Shown piece after piece: positions 7,189-12,647 of a stretch of 12,647 nucleotides of DNA (positions are counted from its first letter, which is position 1; the number at the start of each line of letters is the position of its first letter). Both the position numbers and the translations under genes were made by a program. Source of the DNA: Methylococcales bacterium. GTDB lineage: Bacteria; Pseudomonadota; Gammaproteobacteria; Methylococcales; Methylomonadaceae. The notes below the pieces were generated by a model. The model worked only from the letters and a program-made list of their open reading frames with translations. It had not been told where the DNA came from and ran no database searches. The stretch spans positions 1-12,647 of the forward strand of contig JAGLBU010000013.1 of the NCBI GenBank assembly GCA_023146575.1, read 5' to 3'.

Positions 7189-7860
7189 TTACGTCATTTT
7201 TGATAAGTCTTGACGAATTTGCTGTAAATATTCATCGGTGAGCGGGTGATGTAAATGATCTTTCATTTCACCGTCTAATTTTAATGCCACAAAATTAAGG
7301 GTTCGGATAAAATCTTCAAAGACTTCACTCGGATGTGCGACTTGTTTTGGCTGCATAAAAAAAGATAAACCTGGGCACGAAAAATTTTTTAGATCATCTT
7401 TTGGAAAAACGCCTGGATTTACAATATTCGCGACCGCAAAATCAACCATATTATTGCCATCAATACGTTCAAAAATTTGTAAATTACCGTATTTTAAGCC
7501 GACATTATCCAAAATACTAAAAATATCCTCACCGCTAAAGCCTTTTTCAGAGGGGGAAATAATAGAAAGCTGAAATAAATCCATTGATGGTGGAGGGGAA
7601 AGTCGTACTTTTGGCGCGGCAGTTGAAGTATTTTTTAGAGGATCACTAATTATCTCTGAAGTTTTTTTCAACACCGATGAAATGACATCAAAGGTGTGGC
7701 TTTTTTTAGTTGAGTCGTCTTCCTTATCAGGTTTTGTCTTATCAAACGCTTCAAAATCGCGTTCATCTTTCTGGTGTTGCAAAAAGCTCCATGCAATCAT
7801 CCCAATAACCGTCAAGACTCCAATCAGAAAGATAATAATTCTTAATGTTTCTTTATCCAT
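7189..7860 (-). CDS. zipA: Cell division protein ZipA
   Basis: A 223-residue ZipA. ZipA tethers FtsZ filaments to the inner membrane and helps recruit the later division proteins. A short N-terminal stretch (MDKETLR) precedes one membrane helix (about 8-27). Then come a charged linker rich in Lys, Asp and Ser (28-92) and the FtsZ-binding domain from about 94 (LFQLSIISPSEKGFSGEDI, then VANIVNPGVFPKDDLKNF and CPGLSFFMQ). It is shorter than E. coli ZipA (328) because the linker is short. Its ATG overlaps the TAA of an smc remnant (TAATG), and its ribosome binding site AGGTGG (7868-7873) lies inside that remnant. In related bacteria the order is smc-zipA-ligA. Here neither an intact smc nor ligA adjoins it, and rbgA is convergent. 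Confidence 0.92.
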   Translation of the reverse strand: MDKETLRIIIFLIGVLTVIGMIAWSFLQHQKDERDFEAFDKTKPDKEDDSTKKSHTFDVISSVLKKTSEIISDPLKNTSTAAPKVRLSPPPSMDLFQLSIISPSEKGFSGEDIFSILDNVGLKYGNLQIFERIDGNNMVDFAVANIVNPGVFPKDDLKNFSCPGLSFFMQPKQVAHPSEVFEDFIRTLNFVALKLDGEMKDHLHHPLTDEYLQQIRQDLSKMT

Positions 7861-7973
7861 TAGCGTGCCACCTGTTTTACTGCATTTTTAATATTTACAG
7901 CAACCTGTCGCGAAACACTCGCATTATTCATGGTTACTCCCATTAGCTGTTTGAGGATTTCATCATGGTATTG
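7860..7973 (-). pseudogene. smc: 3' remnant of smc (chromosome condensin), about 37 codons
   Basis: An open frame on the minus strand runs from just after a TGA (7976-7974) to the TAA at 7862-7860. Its protein contains ILKQLMGVTMNNASVSRQV followed by AVNIKNAVKQVAR. This matches the extreme C-terminus of SMC proteins (consensus D-x-L-x-G-V-T-M-x-x-x-G-V-S-R-x-V-x-V-x-x-x-x-A), the last strands of the ATPase head. All of the remaining roughly 1,100 residues are missing: upstream sequence is AT-rich with stops in every frame. The position directly before zipA is where smc normally ends. The remnant holds the zipA Shine-Dalgarno, which would explain why it survived. An internal ATG at 7931-7929 with GGGAG before it could still produce a 23-residue peptide coupled to zipA. 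Confidence 0.75.
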
Positions 7974-7992
7974 TCATGTGAAATAAATAAAA

Positions 7993-8020
7993 ATTGTACC
8001 GACTTTATAGATTGCTTCAA
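7993..8020 (-). promoter_or_regulatory. Candidate promoter for zipA beside the smc junction
   Basis: On the minus strand, -35 TTGAAG (8020-8015) and -10 TACAAT (7998-7993, 5 of 6 to consensus) are separated by 16 bases, predicting a start near 7986. This is the only reasonable promoter between recA and zipA in that direction. It lies just upstream of the truncated smc sequence, so it would give zipA its own transcript now that the upstream gene is gone. Prediction only. Confidence 0.45.
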
Positions 8021-8189
8021 GTCATTTTGTGATATTAATTTGAAAATAAAGCATATGTAAGGTTAGTACTGCTTGGTTAATGCTCTAAAAAATGAAACGA
8101 TATTCTACCAAAATTGACTTTAAAAGGCTTTTCTTTCAAAACATAGTGACCATTTTTTCCCTTAAAGCCCCTATAAAAAATAGGCTCTA

Positions 8190-8198
8190 TGTGATAAT
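8190..8198 (+). promoter_or_regulatory. Candidate extended -10 promoter for recA
   Basis: TGTGATAAT has a TGn extension plus GATAAT (5 of 6), 38 bases before the recA ATG. No proper -35 lies at 16-18 bases. A short hairpin CCTAT/ATAGG (8170-8174 and 8180-8184) lies just upstream. No canonical LexA box of the CTG-N10-CAG type could be found between 7974 and 8235. Confidence 0.4.
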
Positions 8199-8235
8199 AG
8201 TGCTTTATTTATTATCCTGTTGAGGAATTTTAATA

Positions 8236-9255
8236 ATGGACGACAAGAAAAAACAAGCCTTAAGTGCCGCATTAATGCAAATAGAAAAACAATTTGGAAA
8301 AGGTTCTGTGATGCGTATGGGTGACTCCACTGCGTTACGTGGGCTTGATATAGTCTCAACAGGGTCTTTATCCTTAGACATAGCACTTGGTTGCGGCGGG
8401 TTACCTAAAGGGCGTGTGGTTGAAATTTACGGGCCTGAGTCATCAGGTAAAACTACCATGACATTAGAAGTTATTGCTCAAGTCCAACAACAAGGTGGCA
8501 CGGCGGCATTTATTGATGCTGAACACGCTTTAGATATAGGTTATGCTGAAAAAATTGGCGTTGATATTGATGATTTATTATTATCACAACCCGATTTTGG
8601 CGAACAAGCATTAGAAATTACCGAAACCTTGGTGCGCTCTAATGCCATCGACATTATTGTGATTGATTCTGTCGCTGCGTTAACGCCACGTGCAGAAATT
8701 GAAGGTGGCATGGGTGACAGTCATATGGGCTTACAAGCAAGATTAATGTCGCAAGCGTTACGAAAATTAACTGCTGTTATTAAACGCAGTAATACCCTGC
8801 TTATTTTTATCAATCAATTGCGTAGTAAAATTGGGGTGACCTTTGGCAGTCCTGAAACCACAACAGGCGGTAATGCCTTAAAATTTTATGCCTCGGTTCG
8901 ACTGGATATTCGCCGTATTGGGTCGATTAAAAAAGACGATGAAATTATTGGTAATGAAACCCGTATTAAAGTGGTTAAAAATAAAGTTGCCCCACCGTTT
9001 AAAGAAGCGCGCTTTGATATTCTTTATGGAGAAGGCGTTTCTTTTACAGGAGAGCTGATTGATTTAGGCGTGAAATATGGCCTATTGCAAAAATCAGGTT
9101 CTTGGTATCGCTATGGAGATGAAAAAATAGGTCAAGGAAAAGAAAATGTTCGCACTTTTTTAAGCACTCACCCCGATAAAGCCGAACAGTTAGAAGGACA
9201 AATTCGAGCAGAGGTGTTTCAAGATCAATTAGCCCCTAAAAAACGAGGTGAATAA
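8236..9255 (+). CDS. recA: Recombinase RecA
   Basis: A 339-residue RecA, the ATP-dependent strand-exchange protein of homologous recombination and co-protease of the SOS response. Walker A is G-P-E-S-S-G-K-T at 66-73; the DAEHALD block (94-100) with E96 and Y103 is present. Loop L1 and the L2 region with F203 and [12 protein letters not shown] are intact. Numbering matches E. coli through the core. Several usually constant positions differ: Phe121 for Thr in SQPDTGEQ, Ile101-Gly102 for Pro-Ile, Ser197 and Thr202 for Met in L2. The acidic C-terminal tail is absent (ends APKKRGE). GAGGA at 8222-8226 sits 9 bases before the ATG. No recX follows; rsmB is convergent 12 bases away. The identification is certain; the effect of the substitutions is unknown. 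Confidence 0.97.
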   Translation: MDDKKKQALSAALMQIEKQFGKGSVMRMGDSTALRGLDIVSTGSLSLDIALGCGGLPKGRVVEIYGPESSGKTTMTLEVIAQVQQQGGTAAFIDAEHALDIGYAEKIGVDIDDLLLSQPDFGEQALEITETLVRSNAIDIIVIDSVAALTPRAEIEGGMGDSHMGLQARLMSQALRKLTAVIKRSNTLLIFINQLRSKIGVTFGSPETTTGGNALKFYASVRLDIRRIGSIKKDDEIIGNETRIKVVKNKVAPPFKEARFDILYGEGVSFTGELIDLGVKYGLLQKSGSWYRYGDEKIGQGKENVRTFLSTHPDKAEQLEGQIRAEVFQDQLAPKKRGE

Positions 9256-9259
9256 AAAC

Positions 9260-9290
9260 GGGTTATGTTATTTATTACCCTTATTTTTTC
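9260..9290. terminator. Probable two-way terminator between recA and rsmB
   Basis: GGGT (9260-9263) pairs with ACCC (9277-9280); beyond one T-T mismatch, A-U, U-A and G-U pairs follow to a 5-base loop. The plus strand is followed by TTATTTTTT (9281-9289), and the minus strand by GTTTTTATT (9260-9252). T tracts on both sides fit termination of both convergent genes. The stem is short and overlaps the last codons of rsmB, so confidence is moderate. Confidence 0.5.
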
Positions 9291-10569
9291 CAAGACGCGC
9301 ATAATAAAAGCCATCCATCGTTTGATCACCCGTTAAAATTTGTCGGCCAATGGTTTGAGGGATACCCCACTCCGCTTCAATAGGAATTTCAAATCCATCA
9401 GAATGTTGTTTTAAAAAGGATTCAATTTGGGTTTGATTTTCTTGCTTTAACAGGGAACAGGTCGCGTAAAGTAATATTCCACCCACGGCTAAGACAGTCC
9501 ATGCCGCATCTAAAATTTCAGCTTGGCGTTTGACTAAGGCTTCAATATCACTTTCACGGCGTAATAATTTAATATCAGGATGATGACGAATCACTCCTAG
9601 CGCTGAACACGGCGCATCCACCAGCACTCGGTCAAAAAAAGTCCCATCCCACCATGTTTTAAAGTCACTTGCATCGGCGGTGATAAGCGTTGCCGATAAT
9701 TTTAAGCGCTGTAGATTTTCACGGATACGTTTTACACGTGTGGCATCTATATCCAATGCGGTCATTTTTACGGACGGTTCTAACTCTAAGATTGCCGCCG
9801 TTTTTCCACCTGGGGCGGCACATAAGTCCAGTACCCGTTGGTTTTTTTGAAGTTGTAATAACGGCGCGGCAAGTTGTGCAGCGGTGTCTTGCACCGATAC
9901 CCAGCCGTTTTTAAAATAAGGTAATTGATCCACCATCACCGCCTGTTTTAAAACAAGGGCGGTTTTTGTAAAGGCAACGATGTCTGTCGAGAAGTCTTGT
10001 TGCGCTAATAAGGCTTGATAATCGGTTTGTGTGCTTTGCGTTAAATTAACCCGTAAAACCATCGGTGCAGGGTGATTATTTTGTTCAAAAAGAGAAACCG
10101 CTTGTTGTCCCCAGTCCTTTTTAAAGCAATCAATTAACCATTGAGGATGGGAATAGTTGGCAACAGGATTTTTTTCAATTTGTTGTTCAAGTGTCTGTTG
10201 TTCACGAATATACTGTCGTAAAACCCCATTAATTAATTTTTTTGCCCATGATTTTTTACCCACGGCGGCAACCGTTTCAGAAACCGCCGCGTGAGGTTTG
10301 ACTCGCATGGTGCGAAGTTGATAAATTCCCATTAAAATCAGTATTTTTATATCATGGTCTTTATTACGTAAGGGTTTGCTGAGCAACAAGGTTACTATAA
10401 AATCCAGTCTATGATAATCACGCAAAACCCCATAACATAAGGCTTGCACAAACGCTTTGTCTTGGGGCGTGTCTAAGGGGGCTAAGTCTTTATCTAAAGC
10501 GTTGGTGAGCGAACGACCTTCTTTTAAAACCCGCAATAAAATTTGGGTGGTAGGTTTGCGTAAATTCAT
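9268..10569 (-). CDS. rsmB: 16S rRNA (cytosine-967-C5) methyltransferase RsmB
   Basis: A 433-residue RsmB (Sun/RrmB), which uses S-adenosylmethionine to methylate C967 of 16S rRNA. Residues about 1-135 form the NusB-like RNA-binding domain. The C-terminal Rossmann domain carries motif I L-D-L-C-A-A-P-G-G-K-T (247-257), the acidic A-L-D-I-D (271-275), motif IV D-A-P-C-S with Cys321 and motif VI A-T-C-S with Cys371. The two cysteines are the release and nucleophile residues of RNA m5C methyltransferases. Length agrees with E. coli (429). Its ATG overlaps the fmt stop as ATGA (10566-10569), the standard fmt-rsmB coupling. It is the last gene of the fabB-mntA-hepT-fmt-rsmB run and meets recA head-on. 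Confidence 0.95.
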   Translation of the reverse strand: MNLRKPTTQILLRVLKEGRSLTNALDKDLAPLDTPQDKAFVQALCYGVLRDYHRLDFIVTLLLSKPLRNKDHDIKILILMGIYQLRTMRVKPHAAVSETVAAVGKKSWAKKLINGVLRQYIREQQTLEQQIEKNPVANYSHPQWLIDCFKKDWGQQAVSLFEQNNHPAPMVLRVNLTQSTQTDYQALLAQQDFSTDIVAFTKTALVLKQAVMVDQLPYFKNGWVSVQDTAAQLAAPLLQLQKNQRVLDLCAAPGGKTAAILELEPSVKMTALDIDATRVKRIRENLQRLKLSATLITADASDFKTWWDGTFFDRVLVDAPCSALGVIRHHPDIKLLRRESDIEALVKRQAEILDAAWTVLAVGGILLYATCSLLKQENQTQIESFLKQHSDGFEIPIEAEWGIPQTIGRQILTGDQTMDGFYYARLGKNKGNK

Positions 10570-11495
10570 TCGCCTAGTTGAATACCATTAACTTGATGAG
10601 CATTTAAAAAAGCGTGAATAAGCATGCGTTTTCCATTGGGAAGCTGGATTTCTTCTAAACGTAAAATACCCTCACCTGTACCGACTAATAGGGTTTTTCC
10701 ATCGCTAAAAACCGTTGCAATCGCTAATTTTTTAGGGCTATTTTTTTCAATGATCGCGCGCCAAATTCGCATGTTTTTGCCTTTATATAAAGTTTGCGCC
10801 ACTGGCCAAGAATTTAAGCCACGAATTTGTCGATCTAATACGATTGCCGTTTGTGTCCAATCCAATTGTGATTCGGTTTTTTGTAATTTTTCCGCATAAG
10901 TGACAAGAGATTCATTTTGCACTTCAGGGGTTAATTGGGCATTTTCAAGTTGTGATAAAACTTTTTTTAAGCCAATTGCGCCTAAATCAGCGAGTTTGTC
11001 GTGTAAATCACTGGATGTGTCCTGTTCAGAAATGGGGCAATATTTTTTATGTAGCATGTCACCCGCATCCAGCTTTTTAATCACTTGCATAATGGTGACC
11101 CCTGTTTCGGTATCCCCTGCCATCAAGGCACGGTGAATGGGCGCTGCCCCTCGCCAACGTGGTAATAAAGAACCATGAATATTTAAACAACCTTTTTTAG
11201 GGGCATCTAAAACTGCTTGTGGCAGTATCAAGCCATAAGCCACCACAATCATGAGGTCGGCATTAAAGCTCTGTAGGGTTTTGAGTGCGTCAGAGGTTTT
11301 AAAGTTTTCAACCTGAACCACGGTTAAATTCGCATCCAGTGCTAACGCTTTTATAGGAGAGAGTTTCAGTTTTCGACCACGTCCAGAAGGGCGATCAGGT
11401 TGGGTATAAACCGCACAAATTTCATGCTTAGAGTCAATCAGCATTTGCAAGGTGGGAACAGCAAAATCAGGTGTGCCTGCAAAAATTATTTTCAT
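10566..11495 (-). CDS. fmt: Methionyl-tRNA formyltransferase
   Basis: A 309-residue Fmt (E. coli 315), which formylates initiator Met-tRNA using 10-formyl-THF. It opens with MKIIFAGTPDFAVPTL and the loop Q-P-D-R-P-S-G-R-G-R-K-L (32-43) used for tRNA recognition. The catalytic set is Asn105, His107 (C-L-N-I-H-G-S-L-L-P-R-W-R-G-A-A-P) and Asp143 (K-L-D-A-G-D), equivalent to N108/H110/D146. The C-terminal OB-like domain follows (about 205-309). Its ATG overlaps the hepT stop as ATGA, and no Shine-Dalgarno precedes it (AGAAAAAACAA), so translation probably depends on ribosomes finishing hepT. def, the usual upstream partner, is absent; a toxin-antitoxin pair occupies its place. Confidence 0.96.
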   Translation of the reverse strand: MKIIFAGTPDFAVPTLQMLIDSKHEICAVYTQPDRPSGRGRKLKLSPIKALALDANLTVVQVENFKTSDALKTLQSFNADLMIVVAYGLILPQAVLDAPKKGCLNIHGSLLPRWRGAAPIHRALMAGDTETGVTIMQVIKKLDAGDMLHKKYCPISEQDTSSDLHDKLADLGAIGLKKVLSQLENAQLTPEVQNESLVTYAEKLQKTESQLDWTQTAIVLDRQIRGLNSWPVAQTLYKGKNMRIWRAIIEKNSPKKLAIATVFSDGKTLLVGTGEGILRLEEIQLPNGKRMLIHAFLNAHQVNGIQLGE

Positions 11496-11839
11496 TTGTT
11501 TTTTCTAAACTGTTTTAATTCTAATAATAAAGGCGGAATATCGGTTGTAATAATGCTCCACAGAGTATCATTATCAATGCCTAAATAGCCATGAATTAAA
11601 AGATTACGCGTGGCAATAATTTGTCGCCATGGAATATTGGGATTATTTTGGCGTATCGCTTCAGGAATATGGGTTGCCGCCTCACCGATTAATTCTAAGT
11701 TACGAATAGTGGCATCATAATTTAATTCATTGTTCACAAAATCAGTTTGAGAAAATTTTTTTGTGTAAGTCATTACTTTTTCAGCAAAGCCAATCATGTC
11801 ATCAATATAAAAAAGCCATTCACGAATGATTTTAGACAT
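11492..11839 (-). CDS. hepT: HEPN-domain toxin, HepT-like RNase
   Basis: A 115-residue helical protein of the HEPN/DUF86 (HepT) family. The active motif R-x4-H-x-Y is seen as R78-N-L-L-I-H83-G-Y85. Upstream it has the family block RNLELIGEAATHIPEAIR (46-63). HepT toxins are metal-independent RNases; in the Shewanella HepT-MntA system the MNT partner inactivates the toxin by adding AMP groups to the motif tyrosine. The ATG at 11839 is chosen over an upstream in-frame start at 11887: the family begins here and the longer form would lie deep inside mntA. The start overlaps the mntA stop by 8 bases, and its own stop overlaps the fmt start by 4. All active-site residues are present, so it looks functional. 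Confidence 0.88.
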   Translation of the reverse strand: MSKIIREWLFYIDDMIGFAEKVMTYTKKFSQTDFVNNELNYDATIRNLELIGEAATHIPEAIRQNNPNIPWRQIIATRNLLIHGYLGIDNDTLWSIITTDIPPLLLELKQFRKNK

Positions 11840-12122
11840 CAATGGCTTCTTGTTCAATAAAAGGTCGTAACTGAGGGCGTAGTGCATTATCGGTGACTAA
11901 ATCAACGTTGCATTGTAAGCTATCTTCTAAATAAAATTGCAGACCAAAATAACGTTTTGAATTTGCAAAACCCTCGAAGGCGACCAAAATATCAACATCA
12001 CTATTTTTTAAAGCCTCGTTGCGGGCGGTTGAGCCAAATAAAGCCAGCCGAGTAATACCAAATTGTTGTATTAGGGTTGGTTTAATTTTCCGTAATATTT
12101 CAAGGGTATCGGCTCGAGTCAT
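11832..12122 (-). CDS. mntA: MNT-type nucleotidyltransferase antitoxin, MntA-like
   Basis: A 96-residue minimal nucleotidyltransferase. The signature G-S-x10-D-x-D is exact: G30-S31, then D42-V-D44. A third acidic residue, D74 in N-V-D-L-V, completes the metal site. In HepT-MntA systems this antitoxin transfers AMP from ATP to the toxin's active-site tyrosine. The paired gene hepT follows with an 8-base overlap. The ATG lies 3 bases after the fabB stop (TAA AAA ATG) with no Shine-Dalgarno, so its translation probably depends on fabB. This is unusual for a toxin-antitoxin pair, which normally has its own promoter and autoregulation; no promoter is obvious in the fabB 3' end, though that was judged by eye. 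Confidence 0.88.
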   Translation of the reverse strand: MTRADTLEILRKIKPTLIQQFGITRLALFGSTARNEALKNSDVDILVAFEGFANSKRYFGLQFYLEDSLQCNVDLVTDNALRPQLRPFIEQEAIDV

Positions 12123-12125
12123 TTT

Positions 12126-12647
12126 TTAATCGTGATAACGCTGAAAAATTAAGGTGGCATTGGTGCCGCCAAAGCCAAAACTATTCGACATAATGGTGTT
12201 GAGTTGGACATCCGTTTGCAGTGTACGAACAATAGGAATGTCTTCGGCTAAAGGATCAAGTTGGGTAATATTCGCCGAGGCACTTAAAAAATTATTTTCC
12301 ATCATGAGCAGCGAATAAATAGACTCATTAACCCCTGCCGCGCCTAATGCGTGACCTGTTAAGGATTTAGTTGAACTAACCGCGGGCATTTTTTTATCCG
12401 CAAACACGGCTCGTAAGGCTTCAAGCTCACGGGTATCGCCGACTGGGGTACTGGTTCCATGCGCATTGATGTAGTCTATTTCACCTTCAATAGTAGCCAT
12501 CGCTTGTTGCATACAACGCACTGCGCCTTCGCCAGAGGGTTGTACCATATCGTAGCCATCTGAAGTAGCACCATAGCCTGTTAATTCAGCATAAATTTTT
12601 GCACCACGGGCTTTGGCGTGTTCCAGTTCTTCCACCACTAAAACGCC
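12126..12647 (-). CDS. fabB: 3-oxoacyl-ACP synthase I (FabB), C-terminal part
   Basis: 174 codons of a beta-ketoacyl-ACP synthase that runs off the window edge; the frame is open to base 12647 (G-V-L-V-V-E-E-L). It carries the two catalytic His regions, [11 protein letters not shown] and [15 protein letters not shown], and the closing loop [11 protein letters not shown]. The nucleophile Cys lies in the missing N-terminal half. The wording of the TGH-LGAAGV-E-IYSLLM and [16 protein letters not shown] segments is closer to FabB, which elongates unsaturated intermediates, than to FabF. It is the first visible gene of a tightly packed run into mntA, hepT, fmt and rsmB. Confidence 0.88.
   Translation of the reverse strand, partial: GVLVVEELEHAKARGAKIYAELTGYGATSDGYDMVQPSGEGAVRCMQQAMATIEGEIDYINAHGTSTPVGDTRELEALRAVFADKKMPAVSSTKSLTGHALGAAGVNESIYSLLMMENNFLSASANITQLDPLAEDIPIVRTLQTDVQLNTIMSNSFGFGGTNATLIFQRYHD

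Noticed and set aside
7974..8235. Insertion sequence or mobile element as cause of the smc break
   Set aside because: No terminal inverted repeats, target duplication or transposase fragment could be seen between the stub and recA.
8171..8386. 71-codon minus-strand ORF over the recA start
   Set aside because: It lies opposite the recA N-terminus and promoter; composition and position fit a shadow, and it is not a continuation of smc.
10624..11136. Two plus-strand ORFs opposite fmt
   Set aside because: Both are antisense shadows of fmt, whose catalytic motifs and frame are clear.
11840..11887. Longer N-terminus for HepT
   Set aside because: The extra 16 residues lie wholly inside mntA in another frame; HepT proteins begin at the MSKIIREWL-type helix, which matches the ATG at 11839.
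12126..12647. FabF rather than FabB
   Set aside because: The motifs around the second catalytic His and the C-terminal [16 protein letters not shown] match FabB better; FabF remains possible because the N-terminal half is missing.

Overview
The window is AT-rich bacterial chromosome, almost certainly from a gammaproteobacterium. The evidence is ZipA (a division protein restricted to Gammaproteobacteria), FabB, RsmB paired with Fmt, YciB/YciI and a BarA/GacS-like hybrid kinase. A stand-alone FchA-type methenyl-tetrahydrofolate cyclohydrolase hints at a C1-using lineage such as Methylococcales. That placement is an inference and is not proven by this window. No tRNA, rRNA, CRISPR array or intact insertion sequence was seen.

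Layout. 1-1211 (minus): a compact set yciB > yciI > bolA-family gene > start of a lipoprotein gene cut by the window edge. 1357-1662 (plus): a DUF1244 gene with a clear RBS and an extended -10 promoter. 1663-2000: a 338-base stretch with no convincing gene, then a cold-shock-domain gene (2001-2204) with a good terminator. 2297-3216 (minus): fchA followed by a small lipoprotein gene. 3446-7134 (plus): a 904-residue hybrid histidine kinase and the ribosome-assembly GTPase RbgA/YlqF, ending in a hairpin. 7189-7860 (minus): zipA, preceded by a 37-codon remnant of the 3' end of smc. 8236-9255 (plus): recA, ending against rsmB in a probable two-way terminator. 9268-12647 (minus): fabB (partial) > mntA > hepT > fmt > rsmB, in which successive genes overlap or are 3 bases apart.

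How it fits together. Most genes are housekeeping: ribosome and rRNA maturation (rbgA, rsmB), translation initiation (fmt), fatty-acid synthesis (fabB), division (zipA, yciB) and recombination (recA). What stands out is the number of broken familiar neighbourhoods. The usual smc-zipA-ligA order is reduced to zipA plus an smc tail that carries the zipA ribosome binding site. recA has no recX after it. fmt has no def before it; instead a HEPN/MNT toxin-antitoxin pair of the HepT-MntA type is fitted between fabB and fmt, with the toxin stop codon overlapping the fmt start as ATGA. These junctions are the best candidates for a second look. No wholly new multi-gene system could be supported from the sequence alone.
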